Assembly (NCBI GenBank): GCA_030747775.1 | Contig: JASLKB010000008.1 | Span: 1-33,035 of the forward strand | Origin: Acidimicrobiales bacterium | GTDB taxonomy: Bacteria; Actinomycetota; Acidimicrobiia; Acidimicrobiales; MedAcidi-G1 | Reading direction: 5' to 3' | DNA: 33,035 nucleotides | Shown here: piece by piece, positions 1 through 7,528 of the stretch | Layout of the letters: each line of letters starts with the position of its first letter | Numbering within the stretch: position 1 is the first letter of the stretch | Notes under the pieces: model-generated | Databases searched by the model: none | What the model saw: only the letters and a program-made list of their open reading frames with translations | What the model was told of the DNA's origin: nothing | Program-made: the position numbers and the translations under genes

Positions 1-588
1 GTCTCCCGGACTGCGCTCCCGAATAGCGTCGACCAGGTCCACGGCCTCCAGGACTGGCACACCGTCCACCCTCACGATCACGTCGTTGATCGTCAACCTC
101 CCAGTCGACGGACCACCAACCACGATCTGAGCTAGCCCCACGCCGGTGGGCTGGAACGGGTCGATACCCAGGTATCGAAGGGCCACGGCGACCGCCGTGG
201 ACTTCGACACCCGCATCAGTTGCATGTTGAACGCTCGGTTCTCGTCCCGGGACCGGCCATCGAGAATCCGGTCCTCCTCGATGAGGGTTAGCGACGGCTT
301 CATCCGGGCCTCCAACCACTCCCAGCCGTTGACGGTGGCGTCCTGGCGAACCGTCGTGAAGTGGATCTCACCGGTGGCATTGAAACGCTGCCCCGTAGTG
401 ACCATCACCTTCCCGCTCAACGGCTGGACTGATCCAGGCCGGAATACGAAATAGGGGACCCGGACGAACGTGGCCAGCAAGGCGGCGGCCACGAGTAACA
501 GGACCATGGTGGCCCGCAGGGGATGAGACGGTGGCACCGTCAGATCCGACGAACCCGGAAGGTCGCCCGCCGGTAGATTCTCCTCCAT
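1..588 (-). CDS. Membrane-anchored PDZ domain protein (YlbL/Lon-like family), C-terminus cut by window edge
   Basis: This is an open reading frame with no stop before the left edge; 196 residues are visible. A short polar N-terminus is followed by one hydrophobic segment (about residues 26-42) and then the family-typical stretch FVFRPGSVQPL. The last visible part (from about residue 165) reads like the start of a PDZ domain (TINDVIVRVDGVPVLEAVDL). This order (one membrane anchor, extracytoplasmic region, PDZ) matches the YlbL-type family, whose members usually end in an S16 Lon-like peptidase domain. That part would lie outside the window, so peptidase activity cannot be judged. The start is uncertain: ATG codons at 627, 621 and 588 are all in frame and none has a clear Shine-Dalgarno sequence. 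I used 588 because it leaves a normal short cytoplasmic tail. It is divergent from the small membrane protein at 649. Confidence 0.75.
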   Translation of the reverse strand, partial: MEENLPAGDLPGSSDLTVPPSHPLRATMVLLLVAAALLATFVRVPYFVFRPGSVQPLSGKVMVTTGQRFNATGEIHFTTVRQDATVNGWEWLEARMKPSLTLIEEDRILDGRSRDENRAFNMQLMRVSKSTAVAVALRYLGIDPFQPTGVGLAQIVVGGPSTGRLTINDVIVRVDGVPVLEAVDLVDAIRERSPGD

Positions 589-648
589 GGATGCCCAGCC
601 TGCCACGGAGCCGACCGGCATAGGCATCGACACCGGCTGCCCAGTTTG

Positions 649-927
649 ATGAACCTACGGCGGTTCCGCAGTCGGGCGCTGCCGCCAGTCGGCGACCTCG
701 AGTACGCCGTGGACCGTCAGTGGAGCCCGGGCGCCCGCCTCGGCATCTGGTTCCAGCCCCCGCGTCAGGTCGTGACCGGCCGCCGGGCCCGCATCCGATG
801 GTGGCACCGGGTTCGCTCGGTGCTCCTGCTAACCACCTTCGTGGCGGTCGGTGGCGTCGCCCTGGCCACCGTGATCGGCGTGGGCATCTTCCTGTCGGGA
901 TTCCTGGTCGAACAGGCCATCGGCTAA
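649..927 (+). CDS. Small single-span membrane protein, unknown function
   Basis: It encodes 92 residues with a basic, tryptophan-containing N-terminal half (RRARIRWWHRVR before the membrane) and one hydrophobic segment at about residues 57-84. The basic flank suggests that the N-terminus stays in the cytoplasm. A TTG immediately precedes the ATG and could also serve as start. The stop is 12 bases before the GTG of the HEAT-repeat gene, so the two are probably co-transcribed. I do not recognise a family. Codon usage and charge pattern look like a real protein. Confidence 0.55.
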   Translation: MNLRRFRSRALPPVGDLEYAVDRQWSPGARLGIWFQPPRQVVTGRRARIRWWHRVRSVLLLTTFVAVGGVALATVIGVGIFLSGFLVEQAIG

Positions 928-939
928 TCGGCCACCCCA

Positions 940-1695
940 GTGACCGACCCAACCATTGAGCCCGGGGCCGATCCCGGCATAGCCGCTAACCGCCACGTCC
1001 ACCCAGAACCCGCGCCGGGCCCGGAGACAGCCGAACGTCGTCGTCGGGCCGTGCTGGCCGGATACGGCGGCGATGCCGAGACGGCACGGTCCCTGGCCAG
1101 CGACCCAGAGGCTGTGGTGCGCGCTGCCGCTCTTGGTGCCCTGAGCCGCACTGGCACCCTCACCGACGACGGATTGGCCCGGGGTCTTACTGACCCCCAT
1201 CCGACTGTCCGACTACGAGCCCTGGAGATCCTGGGTCGACCGATACCTGTGTCCGGCCGACTCACAAGGCTCCTCGCAAACCTGCTCGTGGACCCGATCG
1301 CCGAGGTGATCGAGACGGCCTGCTGGGCGGCCGGCGAGCACCTCGAGGCGGCTGACCAACTTGTCGATTCGCTCGTGGCAGTGGCCGGTAACGGTCCCGA
1401 CAGTGACCAACCCGGACACCCTGATCACCTCTGCCGCGAAGCAGCTGTGGCCGCCCTTGGTGCTCTAGGACACGAGCTGGGCCGAGAATCGGTTCTGGCT
1501 GGCCTCGACCAACGGGCCACCATCCGCCGTCGGGCCGTGCTCGCCTTGGCCGCCTTCGAAGGAGATGACGTGGAAGCCGCTCTCACCCGAGCTTTGGATG
1601 ACCGTGACTGGCAGGTCCGCCAGGCCGCCGAGGACCTCCTCGGCTTGGACCCGGTCGTCGCCAACGCCGACCTACCCGAACCCGAAGTCCGCTAA
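940..1695 (+). CDS. HEAT-repeat protein
   Basis: A 251-residue, alanine- and leucine-rich protein made of short helical repeats. Recurrent blocks such as DPEAVVRAAALGALSRTG, DPHPTVRLRALEILG, RATIRRRAVLALAAFEGD and DRDWQVRQAAEDLLG have the D-x-x-x-V-R-x-A-A-x-x-A-L pattern of HEAT/PBS-lyase repeats, at least five of them from about residue 35 to 240. Such proteins are usually protein-binding scaffolds; there is no enzymatic motif. The first 30 residues are proline-rich and probably disordered. The start is a GTG. Its TAA overlaps the stop codon of the convergent mreB by three bases. The partner is unknown; the small membrane protein upstream is the obvious candidate. Confidence 0.75.
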   Translation: MTDPTIEPGADPGIAANRHVHPEPAPGPETAERRRRAVLAGYGGDAETARSLASDPEAVVRAAALGALSRTGTLTDDGLARGLTDPHPTVRLRALEILGRPIPVSGRLTRLLANLLVDPIAEVIETACWAAGEHLEAADQLVDSLVAVAGNGPDSDQPGHPDHLCREAAVAALGALGHELGRESVLAGLDQRATIRRRAVLALAAFEGDDVEAALTRALDDRDWQVRQAAEDLLGLDPVVANADLPEPEVR

Positions 1696-2696
1696 CGCCG
1701 GCCCTCCATGAACATCACCCGCATAGCCTCGAACGACTCGATGCAATGGCCGGCACCCAACACCACGCACTCCATTGGCGTCTCCACGGGAACAACGGGC
1801 ACTCCGGCGTCCTCGGCGATCCGCACGTCCAGGCCCCGGAGCAGGCTGCCGCCGCCCACCAAGCAGATTCCATGGGCCATCAGGTCCTGAGCCAGCTCGG
1901 GCGGAGCCTGAGCCAAGCACTGCACCACCGACTCGACCATGGCAGTCACCGGCTCCTCAATGGCCCGACGGATCTCTACCGGGGTCAGCACCACCGTCTT
2001 GGGTAGACCGCTCATCAGCTCACGGCCCTTGACCTCGGCCCGACCCTCGTCGGGGGTCGACGCAGCCGAACCGATTGTCCACTTGATCTCCTCGGCAGTT
2101 CGCTCCCCGATGGCTAGCCCGTATTCGCGCCGAACGTAAGCCTGGATGGCGGAGTCGATGTCGAACGAACCGACCCGCACCGCCTCGAGGGCCACCACCC
2201 CACCGAGCGAGAGAAGCGCCGACTCCGACGTCCCGCCACCGATGTCGACCACCATGTTCCCGACTGGCTCGGAAATGGGGAGATTGGCGCCGATCGCCGC
2301 AGCCAACGGCTGTTCGATGAGCTGAGCGTCGGCCGCCCCGGCGCGGCGGGCCGCCTCGGTGACCGCCCGCCGCTCGACGGCTGTGATAGCCGACGGCACA
2401 CAAATCAGCACCTTTGGTCGGTTGAACCGGCTCACTCCGACCCGTTCCAGGAGGAGCCGTACCATCCGCTGGGTCACCTCGAAGTCGGTGATAGCCCCCT
2501 TGCGTAGTGGCCGCTTGGCCACCACGTACTCAGGGGTACGCCCGATCATGTGCCACGCATCGTCGCCCATGGCTAGGACCTCGCCTGAGCGTTCGTTGAT
2601 GGCGATCACCGATGGCTCAGCCAGCACCACCCCCTCACCACGGGCGTAGACGAGCGTGTTGGCCGTACCCAGGTCAATGGCCAGATCACGTGCCAC
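1692..2696 (-). CDS. mreB: Rod-shape determining protein MreB (actin homologue)
   Basis: A bacterial actin that polymerises under the membrane and guides cell-wall elongation. The three actin-type nucleotide-binding motifs are present: phosphate 1 (DLAIDLGTANTLVYARG, residue 3 onward), phosphate 2 (VVDIGGGTSESALLSLGG) and adenosine (LVGGGSLLRGLD). Its 334 residues are normal for MreB. The frame stays open far upstream (to 2921), but I place the start at GTG 2696, because translation then begins MARDLAIDLGTANTLV as in relatives and the codon lies four bases after the TGA of the upstream gene, which indicates translational coupling. It is the last gene of an overlapping operon with a small membrane protein, moaE and an SDR protein. 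No mreC or mreD is present here. It converges with the HEAT-repeat gene and overlaps its stop. Confidence 0.93.
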   Translation of the reverse strand: MARDLAIDLGTANTLVYARGEGVVLAEPSVIAINERSGEVLAMGDDAWHMIGRTPEYVVAKRPLRKGAITDFEVTQRMVRLLLERVGVSRFNRPKVLICVPSAITAVERRAVTEAARRAGAADAQLIEQPLAAAIGANLPISEPVGNMVVDIGGGTSESALLSLGGVVALEAVRVGSFDIDSAIQAYVRREYGLAIGERTAEEIKWTIGSAASTPDEGRAEVKGRELMSGLPKTVVLTPVEIRRAIEEPVTAMVESVVQCLAQAPPELAQDLMAHGICLVGGGSLLRGLDVRIAEDAGVPVVPVETPMECVVLGAGHCIESFEAMRVMFMEGRR

Positions 2697-2700
2697 AACG

Positions 2701-3012
2701 TCAGCGTCCGGACTGGCCGGAACCAGTGATCCCGTCGGAGTCCGGCCCGTCGGGCGACACGTTGCCCAGTACTCGAATGCCGCCCGTTCCGCCATCACTC
2801 GACCCTCTACCGCCTGAGGTCGGCCGCGACATACCCGAGGTCCAGTTCCCGGAACGCGAAGGACCAGACCCATGCCGCAGGGCGCGGAGATTTGCCCGGG
2901 CCCGGTTCGGGTCTTTGACAACCTTCTTCGGTCGACTGAACAACCAGACCAGCGCGGAGAGCACCACGGCTAGACCAGCCCCACCGGCCAGAAACAGCAC
3001 CGCAGGGTTCAC
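2701..3012 (-). CDS. Small N-terminally anchored membrane protein of the mreB operon
   Basis: It encodes 103 residues. Residues 4-25 (AVLFLAGGAGLAVVLSALVWLF) form one membrane helix, followed by a basic stretch (SRPKKVVKDPNRARANLRALR) and a long glycine/serine-rich, probably disordered tail. The GTG start shares bases with the TGA of moaE (GTGA overlap), and its stop lies four bases from the mreB start. This tight coupling suggests co-regulated amounts and possibly a role near MreB at the membrane. That is inference from position only; no family is recognised. The whole frame extends 95 bases under the over-long MreB reading frame, which is one reason to prefer the shorter MreB. Confidence 0.65.
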   Translation of the reverse strand: MNPAVLFLAGGAGLAVVLSALVWLFSRPKKVVKDPNRARANLRALRHGSGPSRSGNWTSGMSRPTSGGRGSSDGGTGGIRVLGNVSPDGPDSDGITGSGQSGR

Positions 3013-3548
3013 GCGCCCGCCTCCATGGAAGCCGAATCAGTCACGTCGATCACGTGCTGGGCGTCCACACCCCAGTGCTCGCCTCCCGCCCAGACCTCCC
3101 GCTTCCAGATCGGGACGGTCGCCTTCAGCGTGTCGATGCACCAGCGACCGGCATCGAAGGCCGTATCCCGGTGGGGCGACGACACAGCAACCACCACCGC
3201 CGCCTCGCCAATGGCCAACGATCCGGTTCGGTGGATCATCGCCACCCGACCTAGGTCCGGCCAGCGGTTCCGCGCCTCGGCGGCTAGACGTTCCAAGCGA
3301 GAAACCACCTGGGTCTCATAGGCCTCATACTCCAACGCGGTGACGTCTGGACGGCCTTCAGCATGGTCCCTGACGTCACCGCGGAACACCACCACCGCCC
3401 CACAGCCGGGACGCCCGATCCAACAGGCCACCTCGTCGACGGGTAGTGGGCCATCGGTCAAGCCCAACCAGGTGTCATCACCGACGTGTTCATCACCGTC
3501 TTCGTCAGGGCGTCCATCAGGACAGGTTTCATTGACCATCAGCCGCAT
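3009..3548 (-). CDS. moaE: Molybdopterin synthase catalytic subunit MoaE
   Basis: MoaE inserts dithiolene sulfur, carried by MoaD thiocarboxylate, into precursor Z to make molybdopterin. The family signatures are clear: VVVFRGDVRDHAEG, LEYEAYETQ, IHRTGSLAIGEAAVVVAVSS and DTLKATVPIWKRE. The last carries the two lysines (K142 and K149) that match the catalytic lysines of E. coli MoaE. The 179 residues include an acidic N-terminal extension of about 30 residues. ATG 3548 and ATG 3539 are both possible starts; both overlap the end of the upstream SDR gene. No moaD or other molybdenum-cofactor gene is in the window, so MoaD must be encoded elsewhere. The stop overlaps the next gene (GTGA). Confidence 0.92.
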   Translation of the reverse strand: MRLMVNETCPDGRPDEDGDEHVGDDTWLGLTDGPLPVDEVACWIGRPGCGAVVVFRGDVRDHAEGRPDVTALEYEAYETQVVSRLERLAAEARNRWPDLGRVAMIHRTGSLAIGEAAVVVAVSSPHRDTAFDAGRWCIDTLKATVPIWKREVWAGGEHWGVDAQHVIDVTDSASMEAGA

Positions 3549-4599
3549 CGTACGTTCCACGACCCGGCCCCCGGGGGCGGCGCACGAGGCGAACCAGCAG
3601 CCACCCCAGGCCCACCACCAGTAACCCAGCAACGGCCAGCGAGACCTGCTGTCGGGCTCGGGCGTCCATTCGATCAAGCAGGCCAGGTTCGTGGCCCGCC
3701 ACGTAGGCCTCCTCGTTGGAGTGGGTGGGCTCCCACCCCAGGTCCCGGAGTCGATCGTTGGCCACCACCCACGGGTGCACCGAGTAAGGGAACACGCCAG
3801 GAGGCGCGGGGGACAATCCGGTGTGCCATAGCACCCGGGCGGTCAGGGCGGCCAGCGGACCGGGCAGACGCAAGCGCGGACCTGGCCCACCCAACTCGGC
3901 CATGACCTCCACGCCGATCCACCCGTCGGGTGCCACGTTCAACGGCCCGTCGTAGCGGGTCTCCACGGCACAAACCGCAGCGCCGGCAAGGTCATCGGAG
4001 TGCAGGAACTGACCCAACGGGTCTCCCTCGTCGCTGCGGATCGACGCTGCCGCGCCAACCACCGTGGCCAAACCGCCGGGCCGTTCCTCAGCGACCGTCA
4101 CCGCGTTGCGTAGCACGGTCAGCGACCGCTCACCGGACTCGGTGGCCCACGCAGTGGCTAGTTCCTCCATCCGGGCCCGATGAACAGCGAAGGCGAAGTC
4201 CGGGCACGGGCGCACCGGGGCGTCCTCGGTCAGTGGCACCGGGTTGTCAGGCCACGCCCCGTAGACCATGGCCGACGAGCGGACCACCAGATGGGTCACC
4301 CCCGCGTCGGACGCTGCTGCTAGTAGACGTTCGACCACCGCCAAACGGTCCCGGCCCACGTCGACCCCCGAGTCTCCTGCCGTCACACCAGCCGCCATGT
4401 GGACGACCACGTCCACATCGGCTAGTTGGGCCCGTAGGTCGGTGACGGCCAGATCCACTGTCCGCAGTTCGATTCCGGGTGCCGGCGGAATACTCGACCG
4501 ACGATCCAAACCGATGACCTCGTAGCCGGCAGCAGCCAAACCCACGCAGGTCTCCCGCCCAACCGCCCCGGTCGATCCGGTGACCACTACGCGGCTCAC
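3529..4599 (-). CDS. Atypical NAD(P)-binding SDR / epimerase-like protein with C-terminal membrane helix
   Basis: A 356-residue protein starting with a Rossmann fold (VVVTGSTGAVGRETC; GxxGxxG at about residues 8-14) and the extended-SDR features DVVVHMAAG and VRSSAMVYGA. In the position of the active-site Tyr-x3-Lys there is F137-A-V-H-R141, so both catalytic residues are replaced by conservative but normally inactive ones. A hydrophobic segment near residues 322-342 (VSLAVAGLLVVGLGWLLVRLV), followed by arginines, forms a C-terminal membrane anchor, which is unusual for this family. GTG 4599 is chosen because AAGGGGAGG lies just upstream; the open frame continues further but has no such signal. 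It is the first gene of the operon with moaE, a small membrane protein and mreB. Its role could be NAD(P)-dependent sensing or a sugar-nucleotide reaction with altered chemistry. Confidence 0.82.
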   Translation of the reverse strand: MSRVVVTGSTGAVGRETCVGLAAAGYEVIGLDRRSSIPPAPGIELRTVDLAVTDLRAQLADVDVVVHMAAGVTAGDSGVDVGRDRLAVVERLLAAASDAGVTHLVVRSSAMVYGAWPDNPVPLTEDAPVRPCPDFAFAVHRARMEELATAWATESGERSLTVLRNAVTVAEERPGGLATVVGAAASIRSDEGDPLGQFLHSDDLAGAAVCAVETRYDGPLNVAPDGWIGVEVMAELGGPGPRLRLPGPLAALTARVLWHTGLSPAPPGVFPYSVHPWVVANDRLRDLGWEPTHSNEEAYVAGHEPGLLDRMDARARQQVSLAVAGLLVVGLGWLLVRLVRRPRGPGRGTYDAADGQ

Positions 4600-4696
4600 C
4601 GTGCCTCCCCTTGTACCGCCCGCCGGGCGGCTCCGTCCGTCGATTTGCCAGCTCGACCGCGGGACTCCATGGAAACCACGCCCATAGAGTGCCCCC

Positions 4697-5980
4697 GTGA
4701 GCCCCAACGATCCACCAGAGGATCCATTTGCCGCATTCAGCCGGGCATTCGGCGGGATGTTCCCCAGCATGAGTTTGCCCGGAACGGGCCAACCGGGCGG
4801 CGACCCAGCCCGCCAGATCGCCATGGCCATCGCATCCGAGGGCACCAGCGAACCCAACGTCGACCCCGTAGTACGGATGGAATACGAGTCCCTCCTCCGC
4901 GTTGCCGAACTCCAAGTGGCGGCCTGTACAGGCCTGAGCGTGGCTCGCACGGGAACGCTGTCGGTCCGACCGGTGACTCGCACCGTTTGGGCGTCAACGT
5001 CGGTCGATGCCTACCGGCCGTACTTGTCAAAGATGACCCAACTACCTACCGACCTGACCTCTGATCTGGGTCCAGACGCCACCCTAGAAATCGATGGAGA
5101 ACGCTTCGACCCAGACGACCCGCGCACCCAACAGACCCTCGGCTGGCTGTCGGGCCTAATGGCCGCCATGGCCCCGATGATGGCCGGGATGACCACCGGG
5201 ACGATGGTCGGTCGTCTCGCCCTGCGGAGCCTCGGTACCTACGACCTGCCCATCCCCCGCCCGACCAGTGGGCCCGACGCCGACACCCTGCTCGTGGTGG
5301 CCCCCAACGTCGAGGCGTTCAGTAACGATTGGAGCCTCCCAGCTGACGACCTGCGTTTATGGGTGTGCCTGCACGAAACGGCGCACCACGCAGTACTCGG
5401 CGTGCCCCACGTCCGCGACGCCATCGGCGACCTGCTGGCCCAACACGCCGGAGCGTTCCGCAACGACCCGTCTGAGTTGGGTGACCGACTCGGACTGGAC
5501 CTGGGCTTGGACCTCGACCCCGCAGCAGCATTGGATCCGACCACCGGACCCGAACTGCTGGCCAGACTTCAGGACGCCCTGGACCCCGATGCCGTCCTTG
5601 GGGCAGTGCGCTCACCAGAACAAGAAGCACTCCTCCCACGCCTCGAGGCACTAGTAGCGGTAGTTATTGGCGTGGTCGACCACGTAATGGATGCCGTGGG
5701 TACGGGGCTGATCGCCTCCTACGGTCAGGTGACCGAGGCGGTCCGTCGACGGCGAGTCACCACCAGCGATGCCGACCGGTTCGTGGAACGCATCCTTGGC
5801 CTGAACCTCACCCAGGAGCAGGTCGACCGGGGTACGGCCTTCGTAGCCGGTGTACTGGAGCGGGCCGGTGATGACGGCCTCGCCCTCCTCTGGCAGGAGA
5901 GCCAGAATCTGCCCACTCCCTCGGAGGTAGACGCCCCCGGCCTTTGGTTGGCCCGTCTGGAGTTGCCACCCGACGCCTGA
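4697..5980 (+). CDS. Zinc-dependent metalloprotease of the DUF2342/TIGR03624 type
   Basis: A 427-residue protein with the zincin motif HETAHH (H226, E227, H230) in the context LWVCLHETAHHAVLGVPHVRDAI, as in the actinobacterial family annotated as zinc-dependent metalloprotease or coenzyme F420 biosynthesis-associated protein. The N-terminal 30 residues are rich in proline, glycine and phenylalanine (DPFAAFSRAFGGMF). A glycine/methionine-rich stretch follows (GLMAAMAPMMAGMTTGTMVGRLAL), which could pack on a membrane. The C-terminal half is helical and acidic. The start is GTG. The gene is divergent from the SDR operon with 97 bases between them. The substrate is not known; the F420 link in the family name rests on distribution, and no F420 gene is seen here. 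Confidence 0.85.
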   Translation: MSPNDPPEDPFAAFSRAFGGMFPSMSLPGTGQPGGDPARQIAMAIASEGTSEPNVDPVVRMEYESLLRVAELQVAACTGLSVARTGTLSVRPVTRTVWASTSVDAYRPYLSKMTQLPTDLTSDLGPDATLEIDGERFDPDDPRTQQTLGWLSGLMAAMAPMMAGMTTGTMVGRLALRSLGTYDLPIPRPTSGPDADTLLVVAPNVEAFSNDWSLPADDLRLWVCLHETAHHAVLGVPHVRDAIGDLLAQHAGAFRNDPSELGDRLGLDLGLDLDPAAALDPTTGPELLARLQDALDPDAVLGAVRSPEQEALLPRLEALVAVVIGVVDHVMDAVGTGLIASYGQVTEAVRRRRVTTSDADRFVERILGLNLTQEQVDRGTAFVAGVLERAGDDGLALLWQESQNLPTPSEVDAPGLWLARLELPPDA

Positions 5981-6004
5981 TCGGACCCACTACCCGGCCG
6001 GAAG

Positions 6005-7336
6005 TCAGTCCTCGCTGAGTTCCCCACGTCGCCAGAACCCGAGTTGACCGTCGGGCCGGTCCGGTTCGTCCGGAGTCTGGATCCTCGGAGTGGGCGGCGA
6101 TGCCAACCCGAACCAGGTGAGACCCATCGCAAATAGCGCGGCAACGAGCAGGTAACCGACTTCAATCGATACGGGCAAGAACACCGCCAGGAACGCTCCA
6201 ACGGCCCACGCCAGTTGGAAGCGGCCCTCGAACCTGGCGAACGAACGACCATGGTTGGCCCCCGGGGCGTCACGTTGGACCAGCGAGTCGAAGGCCAACT
6301 TGGCCACACCACTGCACATGGCGACCGTGCCGCCGATCAGGACCGCTCCCCAAAGGCCGCCAAGCCAGACGGCCAGGCCGGACAGGGTGACGCCTACGAA
6401 TAGCACGCCACGAATAATCCGCTCTTCGAGCAGCCGACGGCGCAGCATCGGTGAGTACTGGGCAGCCAGGAACGCTCCCATACCTGCGGCGGCCAGGACC
6501 AACCCGAAGTGCCATGCGGGTGCCGCTGCACCGGCCAACTCAGATTCACCCCGTACCACCCCGGCCCCCGCACCCGCCGCCCGACCGGCCACGTCGATAG
6601 ACACCCCGTCGCCCCCGCCCCGAAACTCGAAGGCCAACAGGAACGAGGTGAACCCAACGGCGGCCCGCAGCACCCCTACCGCCATCGACGCGGTCAAGAT
6701 CCCCCGTTGGCGCAACACGGCGCGCTCGCCGGCCGAGGCCGGGGACGATGCCACCAGCACCTTGGGCACCAGAAACGCCGTCATAAGAGCCAGGGCATAG
6801 CCAACCACCGCCACCACGGCAGGCGCCGACGAACTGATCAGCAGCGCTATCCCGCCGATCCCCGCGCCCACCATCGAGGCCACCGAACTCACCATGGCCA
6901 ATTTGGCGTTGGCCTCCACCAATTCGATGTCATTGCGCACCAACGACGGCACCACCGCGCTCTTAGCGATGGAGTAGGTCTTCTGCATCACCAACAGCCC
7001 GAAGGCAAGGGGAAACAGGAGTAGCCCGTCGATGTGTTCGATCATCTGCCAGGCGATTAGTCCCCGAACCAGGATCGAGGTCATGATCATCCCCCGCCGA
7101 CCCCCGCGGACCCGGTCCACTAGCGGCCCCAGCAACGGGGTAACTACGGCAAACGGGGCGATGGTCAGTACCAGGTACAAAGCGACTCGCCAACGAGCCG
7201 CATCGGGGTCAATGGAGAAGAAAATCGACCCGGCCAGGGCAACGGCCAACATGGCGTCCGACATGGCCCCCAGACCGTGAGTCCGGCCGAACCGGGCGAA
7301 CGGGCTAGACAGGTAGCCGGGAGGTCTCGCGTTCAC
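6005..7336 (-). CDS. MFS-type membrane transporter
   Basis: A 443-residue polytopic protein with about 12 hydrophobic segments and an MFS-like loop between segments 2 and 3 (PLLGPLVDRVRGGRRG), so a secondary transporter of the major facilitator type is the best call. A glycine-rich, acidic insert occurs in the middle (near residues 245-280, FRGGGDGVSIDVAGRAAGAGAG). The C-terminal tail is hydrophilic and proline-rich. The start is GTG 7336, placed by AGGGAG five bases upstream and by a GTGA overlap with the stop of the preceding small gene; longer in-frame starts lack this. Substrate cannot be predicted. It is the third gene of an operon after surE and the small membrane protein. Confidence 0.82.
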   Translation of the reverse strand: MNARPPGYLSSPFARFGRTHGLGAMSDAMLAVALAGSIFFSIDPDAARWRVALYLVLTIAPFAVVTPLLGPLVDRVRGGRRGMIMTSILVRGLIAWQMIEHIDGLLLFPLAFGLLVMQKTYSIAKSAVVPSLVRNDIELVEANAKLAMVSSVASMVGAGIGGIALLISSSAPAVVAVVGYALALMTAFLVPKVLVASSPASAGERAVLRQRGILTASMAVGVLRAAVGFTSFLLAFEFRGGGDGVSIDVAGRAAGAGAGVVRGESELAGAAAPAWHFGLVLAAAGMGAFLAAQYSPMLRRRLLEERIIRGVLFVGVTLSGLAVWLGGLWGAVLIGGTVAMCSGVAKLAFDSLVQRDAPGANHGRSFARFEGRFQLAWAVGAFLAVFLPVSIEVGYLLVAALFAMGLTWFGLASPPTPRIQTPDEPDRPDGQLGFWRRGELSED

Positions 7337-7524
7337 TGCGCTCCCTGCGGCAGTTCGTACCGGTCGCCGTCCAGGACGTCGGTTACGCCGTAGCGGTGCG
7401 CCGTCCTTCCGATCGGGCCGACCAACAGGCCACCCCACGAGCGACCTGCCACCAGCACGATGAACACCGCCTCGATCAAGACGGCGATCGGGACAACCAC
7501 CACGAAGACGAAGAAGACCTCCAC
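7333..7524 (-). CDS. Small membrane protein between surE and the MFS gene
   Basis: It encodes 63 residues. The N-terminus is almost wholly hydrophobic (EVFFVFVVVVPIAVLIEAVFIVLVAG), giving one membrane helix, followed by about 35 hydrophilic residues (GPIGRTAHRYGVTDVLDGDRYEL). The GTG start is four bases after the surE stop and the stop overlaps the MFS start (GTGA), so it is almost surely translated as part of the operon. I do not recognise the family. It may be an accessory subunit of the transporter, but only its position suggests that. Confidence 0.6.
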   Translation of the reverse strand: MEVFFVFVVVVPIAVLIEAVFIVLVAGRSWGGLLVGPIGRTAHRYGVTDVLDGDRYELPQGAQ

Positions 7525-7528
7525 TAAC

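Noticed and set aside
368-952. Long antisense frames such as this one and many like it across the window
   Set aside because: Their translations are Arg/Pro/Gly-rich shadows of real genes, with no motif, ribosome binding site or neighbour logic.
2697-2921. N-terminal extension of MreB to 2921
   Set aside because: The added residues do not look like MreB and overlap the coupled small membrane gene; GTG 2696 gives the family-typical start.
3549-3677. N-terminal extension of MoaE
   Set aside because: It is the antiparallel-frame shadow of the SDR gene's membrane helix, rich in Trp and Gly, and not MoaE-like.
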